This document shows positions 45,092-52,204 of a stretch of 64,000 nucleotides of DNA, in pieces. Position 1 is the first letter of the stretch. Every line of letters starts with the position of its first letter. Under the pieces are notes generated by a model that saw nothing but the letters and a program-made list of their open reading frames with translations, did no database searches and was not told the DNA's origin. A program made the position numbers and the translations under genes. Source of the stretch: Geobacter sp. DSM 9736 (GTDB taxonomy: Bacteria; Desulfobacterota; Desulfuromonadia; Geobacterales; Geobacteraceae); NCBI RefSeq assembly GCF_900187405.1, contig NZ_LT896716.1, forward strand, positions 806,001 to 870,000. Reading direction: 5' to 3'.

Positions 45092-45244
45092 ATGAGGACC
45101 CTCTCGTTAGTAGGACTGGTAGCGGTCATTTTATCACTTGCCGGGTGCATGTGCCTTCTGCCGAGAACCCATCCCAATCATTCCAGCAATGGGAAGCAGA
45201 AGCCGGTCGAAGAGGAAAAAGTTGAAAGTCACAATTCGCATTGA
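45092..45244 (+). CDS. Small lipoprotein, 50 residues
   Basis: ATG at 45092 after GGGAG. Signal peptide LSLVGLVAVILSLAGC with a lipobox; mature part MCLLPRTHPN followed by a hydrophilic Lys/Glu tail ending ESHNSH. Lies between the selenoprotein-like gene and the VKOR-DsbA fusion. No family recognised. Confidence 0.6.
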   Translation: MRTLSLVGLVAVILSLAGCMCLLPRTHPNHSSNGKQKPVEEEKVESHNSH

Positions 45245-45258
45245 GGGTGCGGGAATAA

Positions 45259-46311
45259 GTGCCTCTCTACAGTGTGAAGAGTAAGCCTGAGACGGCAATG
45301 GGGTCCTTTTCCCGATTCAAGATTTTCGGCATATGGCTGGCCGTCTTTGCGGGGCTTATCCTCTCCATTCTGTCAGCCCTTAAGGTCTGCACCGGCCCGT
45401 GCAGTGAGGCCGCGGTTTATACGATATTCGGGGTGGATTTCGGCTGGTTCGGAATGGGCTTCTTCGCAATTCTTGTTTTTCTGCTAGTTGTCAGGCGCTA
45501 TTTTGCTGCTGCCGGGACAATCGTGCTCTTCTTCACCCTGGCGGCGGTGGGGGCGGAACTTCACCTGATCTGGCTTCAGAAATTTGTCATTGGCCGCTGG
45601 TGCCCCGTATGCCTGTGGATTGCACTCGCCGTATTCGTGGCAGCAGTGTTGCTTGCGCGGGAAAAGAAGATTACCCGGTACTTCTATGGAGACATCATGA
45701 AAACGCGACTCACCCGTGTCTTTCTGGGACTTCTTGCGGTCACTTCAGGGTTTGCTGTAGCAGTGATGGGAGTCACAAAGGAGGCTGCCGGCGAAAGCCT
45801 GGACATCTATCTAGGCAACACCCGGAGCGATACCACCGTTTACTATATAAGCGACTGGTTCTGCCCTAGTTGCCGCAAGATAGAGCCGGAGATCAAGCGG
45901 ATGTTTCCTGAAGTGGCCAAAAACGCCCGTGTTGCCTTCATCGATTTGCCGATTCACAAGGAAACGGTGAACTTCACCCCTTATCATCTTCAGTTTTTGC
46001 TCTACGAGAAACCGAAATACATTTCCCTGCGCCATGCGCTGGATGAACTCTCCCGCAAAACCAAAAGTCCGGAACCGGAGCAGGTTCAGGCTGCCGTAGC
46101 CCCGCTCGGCGTGACCGTGAGGCAGCTCAACTTCATGGAGTTCATGAACGGCGCAAAGCTTTTCGAGTCAATTTATAAGGGCTTCGGTGTCACTGCCACG
46201 CCTACTGTTGTGGTGGAGAATCAGAAGACGAAGAAGAGGAAGAAACTCGTCGGAGATCGTCAGATCTCGACGCAGGCAGTTCTTTCAACAATAAAAGAAC
46301 TCGAAAAGTAG
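45259..46311 (+). CDS. VKOR–DsbA-type fusion (disulfide-bond formation)
   Basis: 350 residues. The first half is a VKOR-like membrane quinone reductase: helices with an external cysteine pair in KVCTGPC and the active-site WCPVC (about residue 115). The second half is a thioredoxin/DsbA-like domain in the periplasm with active site FCPSC and a cis-Pro region (FGVTATPTVVVE). Such fusions make disulfides in secreted proteins and regenerate on quinone. It fits a region full of exported cysteine-rich proteins. GTG start at 45259; a later ATG at 45298 is the alternative. Confidence 0.88.
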   Translation: MPLYSVKSKPETAMGSFSRFKIFGIWLAVFAGLILSILSALKVCTGPCSEAAVYTIFGVDFGWFGMGFFAILVFLLVVRRYFAAAGTIVLFFTLAAVGAELHLIWLQKFVIGRWCPVCLWIALAVFVAAVLLAREKKITRYFYGDIMKTRLTRVFLGLLAVTSGFAVAVMGVTKEAAGESLDIYLGNTRSDTTVYYISDWFCPSCRKIEPEIKRMFPEVAKNARVAFIDLPIHKETVNFTPYHLQFLLYEKPKYISLRHALDELSRKTKSPEPEQVQAAVAPLGVTVRQLNFMEFMNGAKLFESIYKGFGVTATPTVVVENQKTKKRKKLVGDRQISTQAVLSTIKELEK

Positions 46312-46410
46312 GGCAGGGATGAAAGTAGCCACCAGCAATTTAAGGAAAGGAGGTGAGAAAAGTTATCTGTATCAAAGGCAACTGATTTATCACTCAAAAA
46401 GGAGGAAAAG

Positions 46411-46770
46411 ATGAGAATTATTATGTTGGCAGCAGGAATCGTGGCGCTTGGTATTTCCTTGGCCGCTCCCGTAAAGTCTGATGCGGCCGAAAAGAAGGTA
46501 AAGAGCGAAGTGGTTATGAAAATGGGCAGCAAGGTTCATCTGTTTCATAGCGGATCAGTAGAAGCCAGTAAGGAGATTTCCATCGGCGATGTACTCACCG
46601 TATCCCGTCAGGCAACACGGACCGGTCAGGCCAAGGAGATCGGACAAGTCAAGGTGCTGAGTTTCATCGGCGAGCATTATTTTGAGGCAGAGGTCGTAAA
46701 AGGCGACATTGAGGTTGGAGATATTGCAAAGGGCAGTGCCGGCGCATATCTTGTTCAACCCGCCAAATAG
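46411..46770 (+). CDS. Small secreted protein, unknown
   Basis: 119 residues with a strong AAGGAGG site. Signal peptide IIMLAAGIVALGISLAAPVKS. The mature part is a β-rich domain (KKVKSEVVMKMGSKVHLFHS, ISIGDVLTVSR, VKVLSFIGEHYFEAEVV), perhaps an SH3-like barrel. No family named. Last gene before the conjugative element; 46771–46870 holds nothing recognisable. Confidence 0.6.
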   Translation: MRIIMLAAGIVALGISLAAPVKSDAAEKKVKSEVVMKMGSKVHLFHSGSVEASKEISIGDVLTVSRQATRTGQAKEIGQVKVLSFIGEHYFEAEVVKGDIEVGDIAKGSAGAYLVQPAK

Positions 46771-46870
46771 TTTCCCCCTTGCAGTAGGTCCGGGTCAATG
46801 GCGCTCCGGACTCTAATATTCAATTAAGTTCGCTTCCTGGAATAACCAATACGTAAGCAGCTCATGTGGT

Positions 46871-47173
46871 TTACTTGAGAATTTCTTCAAGTACACTCAT
46901 ACACTTACCTTGTGCCGGGCCTGAGGACAATTCAGTGCCACTCTTCGCAGGATGGCCGAAGGCGTCGGGTTTTTCATCAATGGCGCAGGCACAATTATGA
47001 TTCGGCTTTCGGCATATCATCAGGTTGATCACCTGTGTCCCTTTTTCTGATTGCAGAAAAAATTTGAGAGCCTCGTTCGTAAACGCAGCTAACTTCCGGC
47101 TTTTGCGCAACTGCTCCAATACATCAATGGTGGCAGGATCATAGGGATTCAGTTTGATTATATACTGTGGCAT
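46871..47173 (-). CDS. StbB/ParR-like partner of the ParM-like actin
   Basis: 100 residues from the ATG at 47173, 7 bp after the parM-like stop, so co-translated with it. The N-terminal half (MPQYIIKLNPYDPATIDVLE, LAAFTNEALKFFLQS) is compatible with a small DNA-binding adaptor. The C-terminal part has NHNCACAID and is not recognised. In plasmid segregation cassettes the gene after the actin is the adaptor (ParR/StbB); the call rests on that position. Confidence 0.5.
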   Translation of the reverse strand: MPQYIIKLNPYDPATIDVLEQLRKSRKLAAFTNEALKFFLQSEKGTQVINLMICRKPNHNCACAIDEKPDAFGHPAKSGTELSSGPAQGKCMSVLEEILK

Positions 47174-47180
47174 CGAAGGT

Positions 47181-48062
47181 TCACTTCCCGCAGGCAAGAG
47201 ACAGAAATCCTTTCGCATTTGCGAATTCAGGCTCAGGCAAAATAACTACCTCGATATTCTTCGCAGGAAACCCTTCTTTGAAGAAAGCTGCTCCACCACC
47301 AAATAATAGCACGCGCTCAAAATCCGCGTGCATGCCGACATGGGCTTGCAACTCCCCCTCGATGTCCCGGATAATATGCTCAACATACGCGATGCCCGCT
47401 TCTCTGATTTCCCTCGTGACATCATAACGTTCGAAGCCGTATTGCAGGTAGCCCTTTTCGATCAGGAAGGCAATCTCGACCGGCGTGAAGGTTCCTGATG
47501 GGGCAAGGCTCTTGATTCGGGGGAGAAGGAAACCTGTCGCCATCTGATAGACGCCGCGCTTGTTGAGGGTCTTGCCGTGAATGATCTGCTTTCGCTCGGG
47601 CGAGAACAGCGTGAAGATAATTGTATTGAACCCAATATCAATGCCGAGCACGTTCCCCGATGGACGCTCATTCAATGAATCCAGATACGCCCTGAGTCCA
47701 CCAAGACCCTGAGGGAAAATGCAGACGTCCCTGACAGCATCGCAGGTCAACGATTTTGCCAGGGCTGGTACCGTTCCACCGGGTTTATGCTGCTCCTGCC
47801 AGTACGAGTACGGCAGCCCGACGGCAAGGTTTATATCTCCCTCGGCCGCAGCAGCTCTCCGGCAATGTTCGACAAACACCGGGTAAAACCTTACCAATTC
47901 CTCCATTGTTTTCAGGTAGGAGGACCCTGACGATAAAAGCGCCTGTTCGCCGATGATCAAATTCTCTCCATTGTAGCTGAAGGCGGAGATTATCCTCCCC
48001 TTGCGCTCTCCGTAGATCCACTTCGCCGAAGAAAAACCAAGATCACAAACCAGCACCCCCAT
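47181..48062 (-). CDS. ParM/StbA-like actin ATPase for plasmid segregation
   Basis: 293 residues, ATG at 48062 after GGAGG. Actin-fold motifs: phosphate-1 VLVCDLGFSSAKWIYGE, phosphate-2 VLGIDIGFNTIIFTLF, and adenosine loop VLLFGGGAAFF. ParM-type proteins form filaments that push plasmid copies apart. It marks this region as plasmid-derived. A copy of the shared 19-bp element lies 49 bp upstream. Confidence 0.8.
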   Translation of the reverse strand: MGVLVCDLGFSSAKWIYGERKGRIISAFSYNGENLIIGEQALLSSGSSYLKTMEELVRFYPVFVEHCRRAAAAEGDINLAVGLPYSYWQEQHKPGGTVPALAKSLTCDAVRDVCIFPQGLGGLRAYLDSLNERPSGNVLGIDIGFNTIIFTLFSPERKQIIHGKTLNKRGVYQMATGFLLPRIKSLAPSGTFTPVEIAFLIEKGYLQYGFERYDVTREIREAGIAYVEHIIRDIEGELQAHVGMHADFERVLLFGGGAAFFKEGFPAKNIEVVILPEPEFANAKGFLSLACGK

Positions 48063-48110
48063 TATTGCCTCCTCCGCATTTGGATGGGACATGACTCCCT
48101 CACTTATTAC

Positions 48111-48129
48111 TCTATGAAGGGGGAAGGTG
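48111..48129 (-). promoter_or_regulatory. 19-bp shared element, copy A (upstream of parM-like gene)
   Basis: TCTATGAAGGGGGAAGGTG on the plus strand; read toward the gene it is CACCTTCCCCCTTCATAGA. Two other copies (51902–51920 and 52153–52171) differ by one to three bases. The same orientation relative to the gene and ~40–50 bp spacing suggest a promoter or operator. Confidence 0.55.
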
Positions 48130-48204
48130 AATGGTTCCTGAAATGGTTACTATTAGGGTAACGGAGGGTTCAGGGGTCGTGAAGGCACCCTGTTTGGTAC
48201 CAAA

Positions 48205-48227
48205 ACGGTATCCATCGATGATACCGT
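48205..48227. repeat. Inverted repeat near the segregation genes
   Basis: ACGGTATC (48205–48212) and GATACCGT (48220–48227) with seven bases between; perfect arms. Related half sites GGTTAC, GGGTAAC, GGTACC and GGTTACC lie nearby (48150–48245). Confidence 0.55.
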
Positions 48228-48278
48228 GGAAAGCCGGTTACCATAAAAGGCACAGAATATGGCGCCGACACTGGTGGC

Positions 48279-48887
48279 CTATTCCGTAGCCTTCAACCGA
48301 ATCGCCTTATTCAGCTTGGTAATCCTTTCGAAAAGACCGTACGCTGTCCTGATCCTTTCCACAGCGTGCTCCCAATCAACACCTATCTCCTCAACAGTCG
48401 GATGTTCCACGATCTTTGCCACATAGCCGTCCCGTGTCATGTCCCACGCTATCATTACCGTAGGCGGAGATGAAAATTCACCTGCCCTCGGTCTCCTTTT
48501 GGGAGACGGTCCCCCGAAGATCCTGAAGTGCACCTCCGGAAAATCCCGCCTTAATGCCTCGTGGGCAGCAGTTATCTCTCCATTTTTAGGCTGAGTTTTC
48601 AAATCCACCGCAGCGGAAGACGGATCCATTTTCCACCCCAGGCACCAGCGACCAAATGAGTACCCCATTTTGCGAAGAACTGAACTGAAACGAAAATCGA
48701 TGTCGTAGGTCCTCCGATATTCACTTCTGGCCATTGGCTGGATATATCCGGTGTCCCGGAGCAAGCCATGAACGAATTCGACCCGGCTCCTTCCCAGTGC
48801 CCTGTTGATTTCGACGACACTCATGCCGCCCGAATATGCCGCTATGATGCGGCTGTTGAGTAACTCCTCGAGATCTTCGATTCGCAT
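48279..48887 (-). CDS. Conjugative-element protein with an N-terminal HTH-like segment
   Basis: 202 residues, AGGAGA before the ATG at 48887. The N-terminus (IIAAYSGGMSVVEINRALGR) looks like a helix-turn-helix. The middle is basic (GGPSPKRRPRAGEF) and the C-terminus is helical. Unrecognised. It is the last gene of a leftward group including the σ-like factor and may be a DNA-binding accessory protein. Confidence 0.5.
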   Translation of the reverse strand: MRIEDLEELLNSRIIAAYSGGMSVVEINRALGRSRVEFVHGLLRDTGYIQPMARSEYRRTYDIDFRFSSVLRKMGYSFGRWCLGWKMDPSSAAVDLKTQPKNGEITAAHEALRRDFPEVHFRIFGGPSPKRRPRAGEFSSPPTVMIAWDMTRDGYVAKIVEHPTVEEIGVDWEHAVERIRTAYGLFERITKLNKAIRLKATE

Positions 48888-48939
48888 TTGTTCTCCTGTT
48901 CACTGCCGGCTTGCCGGGTTTTGCCGTAATACAAACTTT

Positions 48940-49452
48940 CTATATCTCCTTATTAAGAGAAAGTTTGTTACTTGGAAAATTTGACAGATGTTTTCCCTCC
49001 TTGTCCTCATAAGCTTCCTGCAGCATGGCAAACTGGAGAATGAGCTGTTTCCTTGCACTCCCTCGGGATTTGCGACGCAGGTTGTAGGCGATCTGACGGA
49101 TTCGCTTGATCTCGTCCTCGGAATACTCCAAGTGGAAATATTTTCGGATTCGCTCGGCTACCTTCCGAACCGAAAGCTTCTCGTGAGGCTTCAGATTCAG
49201 GTATGAGCTGAGGACATAGCGATCGATCTTTCCGAACTCAGGGAAAGCCAGCATCACTGCTCTCTTGTCCAGCCGGAATGCCTTGTTCATCTGGGATACG
49301 TACCATTCACTTGTCCAGATGCGACAGAGAGCCGACATTAGGCACTGATCTGCCTCGGAGAGGGGAAATGCTATGAGGCCATCATAAGCCAGCCTCCTGA
49401 GCACCTTTCGTGAAATCGGCCGGTACGTCTGAAACGCTGATTCAAGGTTCAT
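48940..49452 (-). CDS. Conjugative-element protein of unknown function
   Basis: 170 residues from the ATG at 49452 (upstream frame lacks a site). Helical and basic (IRKYFHLEYSEDEIKRIRQ, RRKSRGSARKQLILQF). It starts 26 bp after the σ-like gene stop. It may be a DNA-binding or regulatory partner of that gene. No family recognised. Confidence 0.5.
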   Translation of the reverse strand: MNLESAFQTYRPISRKVLRRLAYDGLIAFPLSEADQCLMSALCRIWTSEWYVSQMNKAFRLDKRAVMLAFPEFGKIDRYVLSSYLNLKPHEKLSVRKVAERIRKYFHLEYSEDEIKRIRQIAYNLRRKSRGSARKQLILQFAMLQEAYEDKEGKHLSNFPSNKLSLNKEI

Positions 49453-49478
49453 GGTGTTATCTGTTAGAAGCTTCTGGT

Positions 49479-50033
49479 TTACCGCAGCGATTTCGGATCT
49501 ATCTTCCCTTCGTCGATGAGGCGCCTGATCCGTCTGAAGGCCCTGTCGAGGGTGTCGCGAACGTTCATGTCCGAGCATCCCAGGCGCCTGGCGATTTCCT
49601 TGTTGGAAAGAGTACCTTCGTCAGCTATTCCGAGTGACATGTAGAGGATTTCCCGTTCCCTCTTGGTGAGGAAATCGCAGATGGAGGCATAGATCACCTC
49701 GACGTCCGGCCTCCGCTTCCTGCCTCTTTTGGTCCTGACGGTGATGGTTTCGATATCTACTGAACAGCGATGCGAAGGGACAGAATTGGAACCATGAGTC
49801 TTGCTGTTGTTCGGTGTAACGACGCTTATCTGATTGCGGAAGGTGACCCAGAAGGCTGCTTCGAACCGTATATTCTTCGTTCGGCATTTTGTTGCGGCTA
49901 TGATTGCCGCTTCGAAAGCCTCCTGCATGTAATCGCTCTCTTCGTATGGAGAGAATCTGCGGTATTTCGAAATCTTGTTTCTGATGATCGCTTCGTTGTT
50001 TCTGACCCACTCCGTTGCTTCAAGAAAATCCAT
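49479..50033 (-). CDS. Small σ70-family factor-like protein encoded on the element
   Basis: 184 residues, ATG at 50033 five bases after GGAGT. Residues ~10–65 (AIIRNKISKYRRFSPYEESD, YMQEAFEAAIIAAT) resemble σ region 2, and the C-terminus (LTKREREILYMSLGIAD, LSNKEIARRLGCSDMNVRDT, LDRAFRRIRRLI) is a region-4 type HTH. Between them is a basic stretch (TVRTKRGRKRRPD). A mobile element carrying its own σ could direct RNA polymerase to element promoters, for example those with the 19-bp element. A LuxR/phage-type regulator is the alternative. Confidence 0.65.
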   Translation of the reverse strand: MDFLEATEWVRNNEAIIRNKISKYRRFSPYEESDYMQEAFEAAIIAATKCRTKNIRFEAAFWVTFRNQISVVTPNNSKTHGSNSVPSHRCSVDIETITVRTKRGRKRRPDVEVIYASICDFLTKREREILYMSLGIADEGTLSNKEIARRLGCSDMNVRDTLDRAFRRIRRLIDEGKIDPKSLR

Positions 50034-50042
50034 CCGTACTCC

Positions 50043-50087
50043 AAAAAAAAAGCCGGTCAACGGAGGTGTTCTCCGATGACCGGCTTT
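50043..50087 (-). terminator. Strong terminator directly upstream of the σ-like gene
   Basis: On the minus strand an 11-bp plus 5-bp stem (AAAGCCGGTCA with TGACCGGCTTT, then CGGAG with CTCCG around a 5-base loop; one A·A mismatch) is followed by nine Ts. The T-tract runs straight into the GGAGT ribosome-binding site of the next gene. It ends upstream transcription or works as an attenuator. Confidence 0.8.
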
Positions 50088-50264
50088 GCCTGTGCTCAAA
50101 GTTTCTGAGCCTGGCCGTGCCAGGTTGTGTTATCTCCTACTGCAATTCATTTTGCTGAACCGGAAAATGGGGCAGCTACCGTCCTGGTTCAGTGCTTATG
50201 GAAGGGGCTATATCTCCTATTTTTCTGAATGCAGAGATTGTTGCTGTGATTAGGCTCACGTAAC

Positions 50265-50582
50265 CTACTTTAATTTTATGCCCAGACATGCTGCGATACG
50301 TACAATATCTTGATTTGATGCCGATTTACGGAGATGGTCTTCAATCCTTCGGCGGACTCTTGTCCTGTCCAAGTCGAAGTCGATTCTTGTACCGCATACG
50401 TTAATAAATCCATTATCAGTCATGTAAATGCCTCCATTCAAGCAAGCTTCCCTAATTGTGTTGTGATTAGGACTCCCATCGATGAGCATGGTCGTGCCTC
50501 CAACGCATGCCACAGTCTTTCCTATGCGGCGTAAGTACGAAATCACCGCTTTCGTCATTTCATACGGTAAAGGGCAGTTCAT
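50265..50582 (-). CDS. Conjugative-element protein of unknown function
   Basis: 105 residues. AGGAAG lies close before the ATG at 50582. The sequence is a mixed α/β small protein (VISYLRRIGKTVACVGGTTM, FINVCGTRIDFDLDRTRVRR). Located between the iteron region and the σ-like gene. No family recognised. Codon use and charge look genuine. Confidence 0.45.
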   Translation of the reverse strand: MNCPLPYEMTKAVISYLRRIGKTVACVGGTTMLIDGSPNHNTIREACLNGGIYMTDNGFINVCGTRIDFDLDRTRVRRRIEDHLRKSASNQDIVRIAACLGIKLK

Positions 50583-50818
50583 CTTCCTGATAGTCTCCGT
50601 TCCTTCTTATTGGTTAAAAGAAGGTTAAATAGGGTTAGTGGGGTGTGGAAAAGTTCGTAATTTCATGAATCATTTGGCGAATCCGGCAGGTGCCGGTCGG
50701 TCATAGGTCAACAGTCCAGTCGGTCAAAAGTCAGTAATCGGGTCGGTCATAAGTCAGTACCGGTAAGTCAAAGGTCAATACCCGGTCGGTCATGGGTCAG
50801 TAGTCGGTCGGTCAAAGG
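50583..50818. other. Probable plasmid replication origin region
   Basis: Begins with an AT-richer stretch (50590–50640) and then holds the iterons; it lies directly after the stop of the TrfA-like gene. An oriV composed of iterons next to the initiator gene fits IncP-like plasmids. Confidence 0.55.
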
Positions 50819-50827
50819 TCAACACCT
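50695..50827. repeat. Iteron array: six repeats of about 22 bp
   Basis: Copies begin at 50695, 50718, 50741, 50762, 50784 and 50806, spaced 21–23 bp (two helical turns). Consensus start GGTCGGTCAWARGTCARTA; the copy at 50762 is the most divergent (GGTAAGTCAAAGGTCAATA). All point the same way. The last copy extends slightly past the stop of the TrfA-like gene. Confidence 0.8.
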
Positions 50828-51667
50828 CCTCTTGACCACCACCAAGTCTTCCCTGAACTCCCATGTTTCCAGGAAACCTATTTGCACCAACAGGCCGAGA
50901 GACTTCTTCAACTCCACCTTGAAGTGCTTCTGCGACATCCCTGAACCGCAAAGCTGGAGCAGGGTGGCGATCTTTACCGGAAAGGGCTGGCGGTGACTTG
51001 CCCAGTAGCCGAAAAGCTTGGAGGTGATTCCGTCAGGCAGAGACCTCCTGACCTCCCAGTTCACCCTCGTCAGGAATTCCTCGTCGAACAAGAGCCTCAT
51101 CTCCTCTCCGACCCACACCTCCCACCGTGGCAGCGTCTCGTCCCGGTCGTTCCTGGACCTGAACTTCTGAATCAGCGACACACTTATGAAGCAGCCGAGC
51201 CTCTTCGACTGGATCCTGATGGCGGTTGCCTGCATCCTGCTCAGGCAGGTGCGAAGCCGTTCGTAGTTCTGCCCCTTGATTCCCCATCCAAGTGCTTTGA
51301 TGAAGGAATAGGGGGTAAAGTCGACGCAAGCGCCCAAGTGGACTTTCTTGGCGAGGTGCATGAGGTGGAGCCAGACCAGTTCGTCGTCCTGGCGCAACTC
51401 CTCCCCGCGGTACATGACCTGGCCGTCGCCGATCACGGCGATTTCCGCATCCTTCATGAACATTCTTGCCTGCTTTCGGTTGCGGCAGTTGAAGAGGGCG
51501 GAGCGAAGAATCTCGTTCGGCATTGCCCTCTGACCTTCGGGCCATTCGGGAAGGTATTTCGGCTTCGAAGCGAAGCTCGCCAGGATCTGCTCAAAGGAGT
51601 CCGATATGCTGGGAGTCTCTGTAGCGAAAAGAAGAGGTTGGGTATTCCGTCGGGTTTTGTCATGCAA
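50819..51667 (-). CDS. TrfA-like plasmid replication initiator
   Basis: 282 residues from TTG at 51667, which follows GGGGAGG and overlaps the alpA stop; a longer frame lacks a site. TrfA features: MYRGEELRQDDELVWLHLMH, FTPYSFIKALGWGIKG, LSRMQATAIRIQSKRLGCF, LIQKFRSRN and KLFGYWASHRQPFP. These follow the winged-helix iteron-binding initiator of IncP plasmids. It binds iterons to open oriV and recruit host DnaB. Next to an iteron array, this identifies a plasmid-type replicon inside the chromosome. Confidence 0.88.
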   Translation of the reverse strand: MHDKTRRNTQPLLFATETPSISDSFEQILASFASKPKYLPEWPEGQRAMPNEILRSALFNCRNRKQARMFMKDAEIAVIGDGQVMYRGEELRQDDELVWLHLMHLAKKVHLGACVDFTPYSFIKALGWGIKGQNYERLRTCLSRMQATAIRIQSKRLGCFISVSLIQKFRSRNDRDETLPRWEVWVGEEMRLLFDEEFLTRVNWEVRRSLPDGITSKLFGYWASHRQPFPVKIATLLQLCGSGMSQKHFKVELKKSLGLLVQIGFLETWEFREDLVVVKRRC

Positions 51668-51860
51668 CAGAGGCCTCCCCGGAGGTCGTTTGCTTCTTCG
51701 CATCCAGCCACAAATTAATTTCTTCCCGGCGCCAGCGTTTGGCACCGTTCATAAGCATTACCGGCTTCGGGAAATCCGCTTTTTTCTGCATTCTCCAGAG
51801 GGTTGCCCTCGATATCTTCATGAATTCCATCAGATCCCGCTGATTCATAAGTGCTTCCAT
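51660..51860 (-). CDS. AlpA-like DNA-binding regulator/excisionase
   Basis: 66 residues, GGAGG before the ATG at 51860. The AlpA/MerR-type wing-HTH is plain: QRDLMEFMKISRATLWRMQ and FPKPVMLMNGAKRWRREEI, INLWLDAKK. Such proteins act as excisionases or transcription regulators of mobile elements. It is the first gene of a leftward unit with the initiator and has copy B of the shared element ~42 bp upstream. Confidence 0.8.
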   Translation of the reverse strand: MEALMNQRDLMEFMKISRATLWRMQKKADFPKPVMLMNGAKRWRREEINLWLDAKKQTTSGEASVA

Positions 51861-51901
51861 TGTCTTTCCTCCATTCCGGATGTTTCCTCCTGTTTTAAAT
51901 C

Positions 51902-51920
51902 TCTATGAGGGGGGAAGGCG
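51902..51920 (-). promoter_or_regulatory. 19-bp shared element, copy B (upstream of alpA)
   Basis: TCTATGAGGGGGGAAGGCG on the plus strand. Read toward alpA it is CGCCTTCCCCCCTCATAGA. It lies ~42 bp before the start codon. Confidence 0.55.
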
Positions 51921-52020
51921 AAACGTCCTATGAGTCAGAGGAAGTGGATGTATCTCACCGAAAGAACAGAATATTATTTTTGATTAACGGCATGTTTGCG
52001 GCTCACAAAGCTCCACGTAA

Positions 52021-52055
52021 AACGAAAAATGCCGAGGGATCAATGTCCCCGGCAT
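52021..52055 (-). terminator. Leftward terminator inside the control region
   Basis: ATGCCGAGGGA (52029–52039) pairs with TCCCCGGCAT (52046–52055) with one bulged A; reading leftward a TTTTT tract follows. No leftward gene ends here, so it may end a small RNA or a truncated transcript. Confidence 0.55.
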
Positions 52056-52152
52056 CCGCGTATCTCGCTGAATCAATTTCTTCGGTTAATCACTCTGCTT
52101 CGCTACCCCCCCCGCCGTCTACTTCATCAAATCCAAACCATTCAGCTGCCTC

Positions 52153-52171
52153 TACCTTCCCCCCTCATAGA
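52153..52171 (+). promoter_or_regulatory. 19-bp shared element, copy C (upstream of transfer operon)
   Basis: TACCTTCCCCCCTCATAGA on the plus strand, i.e. the same orientation toward its gene as copies A and B. It ends 34 bp before the OmpA-like start. Confidence 0.55.
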
Positions 52172-52204
52172 TTATCCATATGAGCACGATTTTCAGGAGG
52201 ACAC

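Larger units (their letters stand above)
48063..48278. other. 216-bp segregation-locus intergenic region
   Basis: Contains element copy A, a perfect inverted repeat (48205–48227) and several GGTAAC/GGTATC-type half sites. A centromere for the ParM-like system is plausible. Confidence 0.4.
51861..52204. other. 344-bp divergent control region of the conjugative element
   Basis: Between leftward alpA and the rightward transfer operon. Holds copies B and C of the shared 19-bp element in opposite orientation, and a leftward terminator (52021–52055). No gene supported. A short minus-strand frame (VEAAEWFGFDEVDGG) may be a remnant. Confidence 0.5.

Noticed and set aside
50650-50830. CRISPR array instead of iterons
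   Set aside because: Repeat period is ~22 bp with no unique spacers of normal size and no cas genes; the TrfA-like gene is adjacent.
51905-52183. Rightward 92-codon frame in the control region of the conjugative element
   Set aside because: Its ATG lies inside the 19-bp element, no ribosome-binding site, and it ends in low-complexity Ser/Pro sequence.
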